DNA of 64,000 nucleotides, from contig JBCCFW010000002.1 of NCBI GenBank assembly GCA_039029535.1, forward strand, positions 67,970 through 131,969. Reading direction: 5' to 3'. Shown here piece by piece: positions 16,646 to 25,065 of this stretch; position 1 is the first letter of the stretch; each line of letters opens with the position of its first letter. The translations under genes were made by a program, and so were the position numbers. The notes under the pieces were generated by a model. It saw only the letters and a list, made by a program, of their open reading frames with translations, did no database searches and was not told the DNA's origin. This DNA is from JBCCFW01 sp039029535 (GTDB taxonomy: Bacteria; Acidobacteriota; JBCCFW01).

Positions 16646-17545
16646 ATGGACGCTCCAGGATGGCCGGTCCTTCTCGACGAATACCTGAACCATCTCTTGG
16701 TCGAGAAGGGGCTTTCTCCCAACACTCTTCAAGCGTATCGACGGGACCTCCTGAAGTTCCTGCGATACCTGGAGGGTCTCTCGATCCCGGTGACTGAGGC
16801 TCAACAGGCCCACGTCCTGGGATTCATCCGTGACCTCCGCGAGCGCGGGCTCTCCGCCCGCTCCACCGCGAGGGCCCTGGTTTCGGTCCGCTCCCTCTAT
16901 CGCTTCTTGGCGTTGAGAGGGAAGTTGAACCGGGATCCGACCCTCAACGTGGAGGCTCCGAAGCTTCCTCGAAGCTTGCCGAAGTCTCTCGCTTACACCG
17001 ATGTCGAGGCCCTTCTCGGCGCTCCGGACACCAAGACGGTCCTGGGGCTCCGCGATCGGGCCATGCTCGAGCTGCTGTACGCGACCGGGCTACGGGCTTC
17101 CGAGCTCGTTCAGCTCAGGGTCACGGATCTCGACCTCACGGTCGGGGTGCTGACGGCCTTCGGCAAGGGCGCCAAGGAGCGTCCCGTGCCGGTCGGCCGG
17201 CAAGCCGTGCAGTGGGTGACGAGGTACCTGAACGAGTCGCGTCCCGTTCTCTGTCTGGACAAGAGCTCTGACTTGCTCTTCGTCCGGAAGGGGGCCAAGG
17301 GCATCACTCGCCAGGGCTTCTGGAAAATCGTGAAGCGTCACGGACGCACTGCGGGGATCGAGAATGCCTTGAGCCCCCACGTGCTGCGGCACTCGTTCGC
17401 GACGCACCTGCTCGAGCACGGCGCCGACCTCCGGTCGGTTCAGCTCATGCTGGGGCACTCGGACATCTCGACGACTCAGATCTACACGCACGTGAGCCGG
17501 CAGCGGCTCAGTCGGGTCTATCGCGAGATGCACCCGAGGGCCTGA
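16646..17545 (+). CDS. xerD: tyrosine recombinase XerD-type
   Basis: 299 aa from the ATG at 16646 (AAGGAAA 6 nt upstream). An N-terminal SAM-like core-binding domain (SPNTLQAYRRDL..FLRYL, RALVSVRSLYRFL) is followed by the catalytic domain with R150 (ATGLRASE), K174 (GKGAKER), H245/R248 (SPHVLRHSFATHLL), H271 (LGHSDISTTQIY) and nucleophile Y280. The complete RKHRHY set and length fit XerC/XerD, which resolve chromosome dimers at dif. An upstream in-frame GTG at 16565 would add 27 residues not expected in the family. Assignment of D over C is by overall look only. The neighbourhood is housekeeping, so this is not evidence for an integrated element. Confidence 0.9.
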   Translation: MDAPGWPVLLDEYLNHLLVEKGLSPNTLQAYRRDLLKFLRYLEGLSIPVTEAQQAHVLGFIRDLRERGLSARSTARALVSVRSLYRFLALRGKLNRDPTLNVEAPKLPRSLPKSLAYTDVEALLGAPDTKTVLGLRDRAMLELLYATGLRASELVQLRVTDLDLTVGVLTAFGKGAKERPVPVGRQAVQWVTRYLNESRPVLCLDKSSDLLFVRKGAKGITRQGFWKIVKRHGRTAGIENALSPHVLRHSFATHLLEHGADLRSVQLMLGHSDISTTQIYTHVSRQRLSRVYREMHPRA

Positions 17546-17749
17546 ACGGGTTTTCGGTGAAAGTGACGGCCCCCGCAGGTCGTCGCTTTCGGGGCGGGCT
17601 CGGTGCTGGCCGGGTCCGCCCTCGTCTTTTTTCGGGGGAGAGCCCGTCCTGGGCGAATTCCTGGACCTGGGGACCCCGAGGGGGCCCTGCCGTGACATGA
17701 TGCGCGGCCTCCGAATGCGAGATTTCGGGGTTAGAGGAGAGTTCGGACG

Positions 17750-18481
17750 ATGGCCAAGAAGATGGCGGCCCGCGACCTGAAGCACGACGAGCTGCAAGAG
17801 CAGCTCCAGACGCACGCGCACCGGCTCGTCGAGTTCCTCGGTGAGCACGGCAAGATGCTTCTCATCGCCGCGCTCGCGCTCGTCCTGATCGCCTTCGGGT
17901 GGTCGCTCTTCAGCTCCCAGCAGGCGGGTGCTCTCGAGGAGGCCCGCTCGGCCTTCGACGAGGCCCTCAGCGTCTACACCGAGGTCGACACGGCGGCCGC
18001 CGGCGGCCAGGAAGCCGACTGGGCCAAGGCCGAGGCGTCCCTGCAGGAGTTCGTCGGCAGCCACGACGGCGACCTCTCCGACATCGCGTCCTACTTCCTC
18101 GGCGTCTCGCAGACCCGCGGCGGCAAGCACGACGATGCGGTCTCGACCCTCGGGGCCCTCACCGGCTCGGGCGCCAACCCCGAGCTCCGCCCGCTGGCCC
18201 TCTCGGTCCTCGCTGGTGCCGAGGAGTCGCGTGGCAACGTCGACGCCGCCATCACCACGCTCGAGCAGCTCCGCACCACGGACTGGCCGAGCTACCCGGC
18301 CGACACCGCGTCCTTCCTCCTGGCCGAGCTCTTCGAGCGCCACGGTCGGGAGTCCGAGGCCCTCGCCATCTACGAAGAGCTCGACTCCGAGCCGGCCGAG
18401 GGCGAGATCCGCACGGCCGTTTCGAGTGCTGCTCAGGCCAAGGTCGCCGAGCTCGGCGAGGACGACGGCACCGAGAGCTAG
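17750..18481 (+). CDS. TPR-containing single-pass membrane protein (YfgM-like)
   Basis: 243 aa. A charged 35-residue N-terminus precedes one transmembrane helix (about 36-54, MLLIAALALVLIAFGWSLF). The rest is an Ala/Glu-rich helical repeat region with TPR words such as SYFLGVSQTRGGKHDDAVSTL, SVLAGAEESRGNVDAAITTL and FLLAELFERHGRESEALAIYEEL. This resembles tetratricopeptide proteins of the YfgM/TPR_21 kind that work as periplasmic scaffolds near the SecYEG exit. Preceded by AGAGGAGAG in a 204-bp spacer after xerD. Ends with an acidic tail. Exact role not assignable. Confidence 0.75.
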   Translation: MAKKMAARDLKHDELQEQLQTHAHRLVEFLGEHGKMLLIAALALVLIAFGWSLFSSQQAGALEEARSAFDEALSVYTEVDTAAAGGQEADWAKAEASLQEFVGSHDGDLSDIASYFLGVSQTRGGKHDDAVSTLGALTGSGANPELRPLALSVLAGAEESRGNVDAAITTLEQLRTTDWPSYPADTASFLLAELFERHGRESEALAIYEELDSEPAEGEIRTAVSSAAQAKVAELGEDDGTES

Positions 18482-18508
18482 CCGGCTCGGGCTGAGAGGC
18501 GGCCGCTC

Positions 18509-19069
18509 GTGGACTGCGCCAGTCACGCTTTCATCGGTGCGGGCGTCGGCGAGTTGGGCCGACGTCATTGGTCTCGACGCCAGGTCGTGGGCTGGTGTGC
18601 TTTCTTCGGCATCCTTCCCGACGTCCTCTCGAACTGGTTCCTCTATCCCTACCTCGGCTGGTTGAAGGGGAGGGACTGGCTCATTCCTCGCAACGAGGAC
18701 TGGATCGGCTTTCGTGAGTCGAACCCCTGGCTCTCGGCCACCTGGGAAGCCACTCACTCGCTGGTCTTCGTCGCGGTGGTGATCCTCCCGGTCGTGCGTT
18801 ACTTCCGGCTGCCCCGTGCTTGCTCGCTCGCGTACCTCTCCCACGTCCTCGCCGACATCGTGACGCACTCGGGCGAGTGGAGCGCGACGCCGCTGTGGCC
18901 GCTGCCGTGGCGGGTCGAGGGCTGGGCCGATGCCTGGCGCTGGGACTCGCCGGCGCTGCTGCTCTCGGTGCTCGCGTCCGCGGCGTTCTGGCTGGGCTGT
19001 CGCGGCTGGGCGTCGGTGGCGCCCGTCCATCGGATGCTCGGTGGCTGGCGACGCTGGATGGGACGCTGA
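18509..19069 (+). CDS. multi-pass membrane protein resembling YdjM-type metal-dependent hydrolases
   Basis: 186 aa, GTG start with GAGAGG 9 nt upstream. N-terminal SHAFIGAGVGE, a hydrophobic stretch ending in ILPDVLSN, a central ATWEATHSLVFVAVVIL and SHVLADIVTHSGEW give the His/Asp pattern (SH, PD, TH, SH..D..TH) seen in the YdjM/DUF457 family of inner-membrane putative metal-dependent hydrolases. About four membrane segments. Only 27 bp after the TPR gene, so probably co-transcribed. Family assignment is moderate and substrate unknown. Confidence 0.6.
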   Translation: MDCASHAFIGAGVGELGRRHWSRRQVVGWCAFFGILPDVLSNWFLYPYLGWLKGRDWLIPRNEDWIGFRESNPWLSATWEATHSLVFVAVVILPVVRYFRLPRACSLAYLSHVLADIVTHSGEWSATPLWPLPWRVEGWADAWRWDSPALLLSVLASAAFWLGCRGWASVAPVHRMLGGWRRWMGR

Positions 19070-19122
19070 GCGAGGCTCCGGCCTCGGGTTGACCTCAGGG
19101 AGTCGACGCCCGAAGTTCAGGC

Positions 19123-20784
19123 ATGTCGACGTGGAGGGAGTGGGTCCGTCGAGCCCTGGTCTCCGGATGCCTGGTGGTCGCGAGCGTGACGATCGGCCGA
19201 GCCCAGCCGGGCTGGGTGGCGGTCGCGCGTCTCATGCCGGAGGCCGAGGACTCGGAGTTCGGTCGAAGCGTCGCGCTGGACGGGGACACGCTGGTCGTCG
19301 AGCACGGCACGGGTCCCTACCGAGAGGGGTTGAGGATCTTCGAGCGGGATTCTTCCTCGGGGGAATGGCTGTCGAGCCGGAGCCTGGACGTCGGTACGAG
19401 TCCGATTGCGCTCGACGGTGACCGCCTGGTTCTCGGTGGGAGTGGCGTCTTCCACGTGCGCGAGCGGGACGCCGGTGGCAGTGACAACTGGGGCCTGGTC
19501 ACCGAGGTACCGGTACCGGAGGTCGGTGGCTACAACACCGATGTCGACGCCATCGACGTGAGTGGCGACCGCGTCGTCGTCGGCGTTCCTTCCGACGGTA
19601 ACCCTTGGACGGAGTTCCCCGGTGCCGCCTTTGTCTTCGAGCGCCAGCCGGACGCATCCTGGGAGCTGCTTGCGGAGCTCACCATGGAGTGTGGGCTGTC
19701 CAATGGATTCTCGACTTGTTCGTTCGGTCGGCACGTTGCGATCGATGGGGAGCGACTCGTCGTGGGGGCCCCGGCTACCGACGACTGGGATGTACCAGAC
19801 AGCGCGCTCTTCTTCCACGAAGCCGATGCCGGTGGCTCAGGAGCTTGGGGACGGACTCAGACCATCGTGGGAAGCACGGAGCGTCCCCTTGGGCTCGTGA
19901 GCCTGGAGCTCGAGGGAGACTTGGTCGTGGCGGGGTCCATCGAAGGGGAGGCTTCGTGGCCGTGGCAGGGTCGCGTGGAGCTCTTCGAGCACGACGGCAG
20001 TCGCTGGCTCCCCGAAGCCGTCTTGCATCCACAGGAGCCCAACCCCGCCGACATGTTCGGATTCCAGGTGGCTCTCGACGGTCGCCGCGTGGTCGTCGCC
20101 AGCCGCAGGGACTTGTCCCTCACGGGCCGGCTCCACCTCTACGAAGAGGAGTCCGGAGAGTGGGTGTCGCGAGCACTTCTCACCACCACGCCGGAGCCCA
20201 GGCCCTGGCTCGCGTCGTACGGCTCCAGCATGGCTGCTGATGGTGCGCGCTTGGTGATCACCTCCGACTTGGCCGACTGGACCGTCGATCTCAACGTCGT
20301 GCACGTCTTCGAGCGCCCCGAGGTCGACTGCACGAACTCCCTCGACGACGACGAGGATGGTCGAGTGGATTGCTTCGATGCCGACTGTGCCTGGGAGCCC
20401 GGATGCGAGGGCAACGATCCTGACGGGGACGGACGTCCGAGCTCCGAGGACTGCGCGCCGGGTGATGCGACCGCCTGGGTGGCTCCGGACGAGGTCATGG
20501 GGCTGACCATCGCCCGTGGGCCGCGTCTCACCTTGGAGTGGTCGCCCGTGACGCCGGCCGACGACTCGACGCTCTTCTACCAGGTGGCCGAGGGCGACCT
20601 GCTCGAGCTGGTCGACACGCCGCTCCGCATCGCGACCACCGTCGATGGAGCGTCGGCGCGAGCGTATCTCGACCGGACCGAAGGTCCCCGCGCCTACCTG
20701 GTGACGGCGCTCAACTCTTGCGGAGCCGAACACCTGAACTGGGGACGCGACAGTCGGGGAACCGACCGGAGCGTGGACCCTTGA
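19123..20784 (+). CDS. secreted FG-GAP (integrin-alpha-like) propeller protein
   Basis: 553 aa with a signal peptide (ALVSGCLVVASVTIGRAQ). The body is an FG-GAP-type repeat series in which each blade has FGRSVALDGDTLVV, IDVSGDRVVVGVP, FGRHVAIDGERLVVGAP, LELEGDLVVAGS, FGFQVALDGRRVVVAS, followed by a line describing an output (VFERQPDASW, LFHEADAGG, LFEHDGSRW, LYEEESGEW). A MopE-like cysteine/aspartate metal-binding motif (DCTNSLDDDEDGRVDC.D.DC, about 405-427) precedes a C-terminal Fn3/Ig-like region. Predicted extracellular; ligand unknown. Same general design as the genes at 34-36.7 kb and 61-64 kb, but without thrombospondin-3 repeats. Confidence 0.8.
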   Translation: MSTWREWVRRALVSGCLVVASVTIGRAQPGWVAVARLMPEAEDSEFGRSVALDGDTLVVEHGTGPYREGLRIFERDSSSGEWLSSRSLDVGTSPIALDGDRLVLGGSGVFHVRERDAGGSDNWGLVTEVPVPEVGGYNTDVDAIDVSGDRVVVGVPSDGNPWTEFPGAAFVFERQPDASWELLAELTMECGLSNGFSTCSFGRHVAIDGERLVVGAPATDDWDVPDSALFFHEADAGGSGAWGRTQTIVGSTERPLGLVSLELEGDLVVAGSIEGEASWPWQGRVELFEHDGSRWLPEAVLHPQEPNPADMFGFQVALDGRRVVVASRRDLSLTGRLHLYEEESGEWVSRALLTTTPEPRPWLASYGSSMAADGARLVITSDLADWTVDLNVVHVFERPEVDCTNSLDDDEDGRVDCFDADCAWEPGCEGNDPDGDGRPSSEDCAPGDATAWVAPDEVMGLTIARGPRLTLEWSPVTPADDSTLFYQVAEGDLLELVDTPLRIATTVDGASARAYLDRTEGPRAYLVTALNSCGAEHLNWGRDSRGTDRSVDP

Positions 20785-20821
20785 TGTCCGCGCCGGCCGC
20801 GCTCGTGAGACTCTCGTCTCC

Positions 20822-21487
20822 GTGCATCGTCCTGCTCTCGACCGCCTGAGCTTCCTCCGCGGCTGGCTCAACCTCTACCTGCTCGACACGCCGGCGGGCC
20901 CCGTCCTCGTCGACGCCGGCACGCCGGGGATGAGCGGTTGGATCGAGCGACGTCTCGTCGAGCGGGGTCTTCGGGTCAGCGACTTGGCCGGAGTGGTGTT
21001 GACGCACTTCCACGTTGATCACGCGGGTTGCGCAGCTTGGCTGAGCCGACGAGGAGTGCCGGTCCTGGCCCTGGCCGATGAGGTCCCCATCCTCGCCGGC
21101 ACCGCGCCGCACCCCGGTTACGGCCGGGTCGGTGGTCGGCTGCTCCTCGCGCTGGAGCGTGCTGTCGTCCCGCCGGTACCGCTGCCCGGCGTCCGGGCTC
21201 TTCAAGCCGGCGATCGGCTGTTCGACGGTGACTGGACCGTCGTGTCGGCTCCCGGACACACGCCGGGCAGCCTGGCGCTCTTCCAGGAGACGACCGGCGA
21301 TCTCCTCTCCGGCGACACCTTGGTCAGCGACTTCGACTGGCCCCGCGGTCCGCACCCGCTGTTCTCGTCCGACGTCGACGGGGGGCGAGCCAGCGCACGC
21401 CGCCTGCTCGAGCTGGAGCCCCGGGTGGTCTGGCCCGCCCACGGTCGACCGCTGCCGCCCGATGCCTGGGGGCGTCTCCTGCGCTGA
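20822..21487 (+). CDS. MBL-fold metallo-hydrolase
   Basis: 221 aa. It has the full metallo-beta-lactamase set: LVDAGTPG, THFHVDHAG (H62, H64, D66, H67), GHTPGSLAL, LLSGDTLVSDFDW and WPAHGRPL. Two metal ions can therefore be bound. The length and lack of a signal peptide fit cytoplasmic glyoxalase-II-like or general thioester/phosphoester hydrolases; substrate not deducible. GTG start; 37 bp after the propeller gene. A short Arg/Trp-rich N-terminus (LSFLRGWLNLYLLDT) is typical of the class. Confidence 0.88.
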   Translation: MHRPALDRLSFLRGWLNLYLLDTPAGPVLVDAGTPGMSGWIERRLVERGLRVSDLAGVVLTHFHVDHAGCAAWLSRRGVPVLALADEVPILAGTAPHPGYGRVGGRLLLALERAVVPPVPLPGVRALQAGDRLFDGDWTVVSAPGHTPGSLALFQETTGDLLSGDTLVSDFDWPRGPHPLFSSDVDGGRASARRLLELEPRVVWPAHGRPLPPDAWGRLLR

Positions 21488-21557
21488 AGGGGCTGCGCGG
21501 TCCCCGGAGCTGTCCGGCCCGGGGTCCGGGGCGTAAGCTCTTTTCAAGGAGATACCG

Positions 21558-23915
21558 ATGCTGCGTGCCCTGGTGAGCCGGTCCTGGCTCGTCCTGCTGC
21601 TGGCCCTCGCCACGCCCGGCGCCCGAGCGCAGGAGACGTGCGACGACTGCGTGGACGACGACGGCGACGGGCTCATCGACTGCTACGACCCCGAGTGCCA
21701 CGACGATCCGGTCTGCGCGACGTCGTTCGTCAACTCGGGCACGCCGACCGTCGACTGCGATCCCCGGACCCTCGTGCTCGAGGAGATCTGGCGGGTCGCG
21801 GGCTCGTCGTTCTCGTCCTTCCTCGTCGGTGACATCGACGCCGACGGCGAGACCGAGGTCATCGCCGAGCACAGCTCCTACGCCATCCGTGATGGTCGCA
21901 CCGGGATGCTCGAGCTCCCCGAGCCGCCTTTCGACCAGACGATCAGCGCCTCCTACACGATGGGGGACGTCGACCTCGACGGAACCGTGGAGATCTTCGA
22001 CGCCGACCACAACTTCGGCGTGAGCTCGGTCGCGCGCTACGAGCACGACACCTCGGTCACCTTCTTCCGACTCGATCCGGCTCCGTCCCTGCGCACGGGC
22101 TCCTCGCCGGTGAGCATGGCCGACGTCGATCACGACGGCACGGCCGAGCTCGTCCAGCTCGGGACCATCCTCGACACGACCAACGGCACCTTGCTCGTCG
22201 ACGTCCGCGACGAGTTCCTCACCGGCACCCTGCCGCGCACCCTCATCACCGTCGCCGCCGACTTCCTGCCGGACTCGGCCTGCGCGCTCTGCGAGGGGCT
22301 CGAAATCTCGAGCGGGCACCGTGTCTGGGCGGTCGACCACCTCACCGGCACGAGCGAGCTGGTGGCCGAGCTCCCGGGTGAGCCGGGGCCCTTCGGCGTG
22401 GTCGACTGGAACGGCGACCAGGAGCTCGACATCGTCCTCGTGCGGGTCGGCTCGCCGGGTGAGGTCGTCGTCTGGGATCCCCGGACTCAGGCGCCGCTCT
22501 CACCGGTCTACACGCCGGCGGCCGACGACAAGATGGAGAACACCCCGGTCGTCGCCGACCTCGACGGGGACGGCGAGCTCGAGATCGCCGTCGTCGTCCA
22601 GGACCGCGGCCCCGCGACCGGTCGCTTCGTGCGCGTGCTCGATCACGATCTCACCGTGTTGCGTGACCTCGTGACCACCGAGAACTCCGACTGGAGCTCG
22701 GTCATGGCCCACGACTTCGACGCCGACGGCGTGCCGGAGATCGTCCACCGCGGCTCGCTCTTCCTGCGGATCTTCAGCGCGCTCACCGGCGCGACGCTCG
22801 CCGAGGTCGAGTGCCTGTCTGGAACGACGCTCTTCGAGCGCAACGTCATCGCCGACGTCAACGACGATGGCCAGGCGGACATCCTCGCCGGCTGCGGGAG
22901 CGAGGTCGTGGCCTGGACCGTGCGTGATGCGCCGCCAGCGCGGCGGGTGCACAACCAGTTCGCGTACTTCAACGTCCACGTGAACGACGACCTCACCATC
23001 CCGTGCCGTCAGCAACCGCATGGCGTTGCCGGGCTCGCCCCGTCGCTGAACTCCTTCCTCCAGCAGAGCACGCTCCTCACCGGCGGCCGCGAGGTGACCG
23101 ACTACTGCGACTGCGTCGATCCGGTCACCGCCGTCATCGTGCCCCCCGACTCGAGCTGCGACGGCCTGCCCGTGCTCCTCGACGCGACCAGCACGACCGG
23201 CTGCACGGAGACCCCGACCTACCGCTGGTTCGACGAGGACGGCACCTTGGTCTGCGACTGGTCGGACTCGCCGCTCTGTCTGGCCATCGCGGGAGGGCGC
23301 TACACGGTCGAGGTCGCCTGCGGAATGGACGAGACCTGCTGGTCGTCGGCCAACACGGCGGTGTCGTTCCTGTCTCCCGAGGTCGACGCGGGTCCCGACG
23401 TCGCGACCTGCCCGGGTGAAGAGGTCGTGCTCACGGGGAGCGTGATCGCCGACTGCCCGGACCCGCAGTACGAGTGGCGCGACGCGGCGGGGGTCGTGCG
23501 GGCGCGAGGGCCCGATCCTTCCGTCACGCTCACCCCGACGTCGGCCCGGACCTACACGCTCAGCGTGACCTGCGGGAGCTGTGAGGTGCTCGACACCGTC
23601 CGGGTCGACCTGGCCAACCCCGACCTGGACGAGGCCTTCGGCGCCAACCTGCGCGCGACGGACGGCACCGCCGACACGGTGAGCTTCCAGTGGTGTGCGG
23701 CCCGGCCATCGATGGTGGGCGAGCACGTCCACGTCTACCGCTCGGAGGTGAAGTCGGGTCCGTTCCGCCTGGTGGCGCCGACGGGGATCCCGCACGAAGA
23801 CCTCGACTGCAACTGGACGGACGTCGACGCGGCTGCACCGCTGCTGTTCTACGACGTCCGTCGCGCCAACTGCCTGGAGGAAGTCAGCCGCTCGCCCTGG
23901 CGCGGCCTGCCCTGA
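21558..23915 (+). CDS. secreted VCBS/FG-GAP propeller with Ig-like C-terminal domains
   Basis: 785 aa. AAGGAGATACCG immediately precedes the ATG. Signal peptide (SWLVLLLALATPGARAQ), then a MopE-like C/D motif (CDDCVDDDGDGLIDCYDPEC), then calcium-loop repeats: DIDADGETEVIA, DVDLDGTVEIFD, DVDHDGTAELVQ, DWNGDQELDIVL, DLDGDGELEIAV, DFDADGVPEIVH, DVNDDGQADILA. The C-terminal third has two cysteine-rich Ig/PKD-like domains (SCDGLPVLLDATSTTGC, TCPGEEVVLTGSVIADCPDPQYEW) and an Fn3-like end (VYRSEVKSGPFRLV). Likely a secreted calcium-stabilised propeller; ligand unknown. Its stop overlaps the next start (TGATG). Confidence 0.83.
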   Translation: MLRALVSRSWLVLLLALATPGARAQETCDDCVDDDGDGLIDCYDPECHDDPVCATSFVNSGTPTVDCDPRTLVLEEIWRVAGSSFSSFLVGDIDADGETEVIAEHSSYAIRDGRTGMLELPEPPFDQTISASYTMGDVDLDGTVEIFDADHNFGVSSVARYEHDTSVTFFRLDPAPSLRTGSSPVSMADVDHDGTAELVQLGTILDTTNGTLLVDVRDEFLTGTLPRTLITVAADFLPDSACALCEGLEISSGHRVWAVDHLTGTSELVAELPGEPGPFGVVDWNGDQELDIVLVRVGSPGEVVVWDPRTQAPLSPVYTPAADDKMENTPVVADLDGDGELEIAVVVQDRGPATGRFVRVLDHDLTVLRDLVTTENSDWSSVMAHDFDADGVPEIVHRGSLFLRIFSALTGATLAEVECLSGTTLFERNVIADVNDDGQADILAGCGSEVVAWTVRDAPPARRVHNQFAYFNVHVNDDLTIPCRQQPHGVAGLAPSLNSFLQQSTLLTGGREVTDYCDCVDPVTAVIVPPDSSCDGLPVLLDATSTTGCTETPTYRWFDEDGTLVCDWSDSPLCLAIAGGRYTVEVACGMDETCWSSANTAVSFLSPEVDAGPDVATCPGEEVVLTGSVIADCPDPQYEWRDAAGVVRARGPDPSVTLTPTSARTYTLSVTCGSCEVLDTVRVDLANPDLDEAFGANLRATDGTADTVSFQWCAARPSMVGEHVHVYRSEVKSGPFRLVAPTGIPHEDLDCNWTDVDAAAPLLFYDVRRANCLEEVSRSPWRGLP

Positions 23916-24445
23916 TGCTGGCCAAGCTCATCCGCTGTGGCGTGGACGCCGCTGAGCGCGAGCGCTTTGCCCGGGCTCAGGCGGCCTGGTCGGAGCTGAC
24001 CGGCCACGACGGCCTGCTCGTGCAGGTGGGGGGCTGGACCGACGACGGCACCGAGGCGCTCGTCATCGCGCTCTGGCGGGACGTGAAGAGCCACGAGCGC
24101 TTCCTGGCCGACGAGCACGATCGCATCGTCGCTGCTTCGGGCCAGGACGCGACCTACCGCTCGATCGACGTCCAGCTCGTCGCGGACGTCGGCATCGTGC
24201 TGGGGGAGGAGAACGACCCCGTCGCAGCCTTCGCCGAGGCGGCCCGCTTCTGTGTCTCGACCGCTCCCGGTGCGCTCACCCGTGGCGACTGGCGCTCGCC
24301 GGGCATGAGGATGACGCTCATCGGCGGCTCGGTGGACGCGCCCTGGATCGGCTCGGCCTGGTCGGCGGAGCCGCCCGACGACGTCGGCACCTCGGTGCGG
24401 CCGGAGCCCGAGTGGATCGTCGTGGGCAGCGGCCCTCCGCGATGA
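23915..24445 (+). CDS. YdbC-like (DUF4937) protein
   Basis: 176 aa from an ATG overlapping the preceding stop. The N-terminal half (MLAKLIRCGVDAAERERFARAQ, GLLVQVGGW, ALVIALWRDVKSHERFLADEHDRIVAASGQDATYRSIDVQL) matches the ABM-like ferredoxin fold of YdbC/DUF4937 proteins. The C-terminal half (RMTLIGGSVDAPWIGSAWSAEPPDD, EWIVVGS) is a second compact domain not recognised. Its stop overlaps the YigZ-like start by ATGA, so the two are translationally coupled. Cytoplasmic; biochemical role unknown. Confidence 0.6.
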   Translation: MLAKLIRCGVDAAERERFARAQAAWSELTGHDGLLVQVGGWTDDGTEALVIALWRDVKSHERFLADEHDRIVAASGQDATYRSIDVQLVADVGIVLGEENDPVAAFAEAARFCVSTAPGALTRGDWRSPGMRMTLIGGSVDAPWIGSAWSAEPPDDVGTSVRPEPEWIVVGSGPPR

Positions 24446-25050
24446 TGGCGAGCTATCGGACTCTCGCCGCCGAGCACCGGCACGAGATCGACAAGATCAA
24501 GGGCTCGCGCTTTCTCGCGACGGTGGGGCCGGCCAGCAACGAAGAGGAGGCGCTGGAGCTGCTCGGTCGGGTGCGTCGCGAGCTGCACGACGCGCGGCAT
24601 CACTGCTCGGCCTGGCGCTTCGGGCTCACTGGTCGCGACTTCCGCAGCTCCGACGACGGGGAGCCCTCGGGCTCGGCGGGCAAGCCCATCCTCGCCGCCA
24701 TCGACGGACGTGAGCTCGTCGACGTGGTGGTCGTCGTCACCCGCTGGTTCGGTGGGACGAAGCTCGGCGTGGGCGGCCTGGTCCGCGCCTACGGAGCGGC
24801 GGCGGCCGAGGCTCTCGATCGTGCGACCATCGAGACGGTCACCCTCAAGCGACGCTTCGTCTTCGAGCATCCCTACGATTGCTCCGGAGCCGTGCAGGGC
24901 GTGCTCACCGAGCGAGGCGTGGTGCCCGTCGACTCGGACTACGGCGAGACCGTGAAGCTGAAGCTGGCCCTGCCGCTGGCCGACTGCGACGGCGTGCTCG
25001 GTGACCTCGTCGAGCGCACGGCGGGGCGGGGAGTGGTCACCGAGGAGTGA
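24442..25050 (+). CDS. YigZ/IMPACT (UPF0029) family protein
   Basis: 202 aa. It carries the family signature SSDDGEPSGSAGKPIL, preceded by KIKGSRFLATVGP and HHCSAWRFG and followed by VVTRWFGGTKLGVGGLVRAYG. The C-terminal part (FEHPYDCSGAVQGVL, ADCDGVLGDLVERT) corresponds to the DUF1949 domain, as in full-length YigZ. The IMPACT-type fold is linked in eukaryotes to GCN2 inhibition; bacterial YigZ function is unsettled, with nucleic-acid or translation-related roles proposed. Tandem ATGATG start; the first overlaps the upstream stop. Confidence 0.9.
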   Translation: MMASYRTLAAEHRHEIDKIKGSRFLATVGPASNEEEALELLGRVRRELHDARHHCSAWRFGLTGRDFRSSDDGEPSGSAGKPILAAIDGRELVDVVVVVTRWFGGTKLGVGGLVRAYGAAAAEALDRATIETVTLKRRFVFEHPYDCSGAVQGVLTERGVVPVDSDYGETVKLKLALPLADCDGVLGDLVERTAGRGVVTEE

Positions 25051-25065
25051 GCCGGTCGTCGCTTC

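Noticed and set aside
16646..17545. Tyrosine recombinase considered as an integrase of a mobile element
   Set aside because: Length, full motif set and neighbours dtd and ssb fit chromosomal XerD; no att repeats or cargo beside it.
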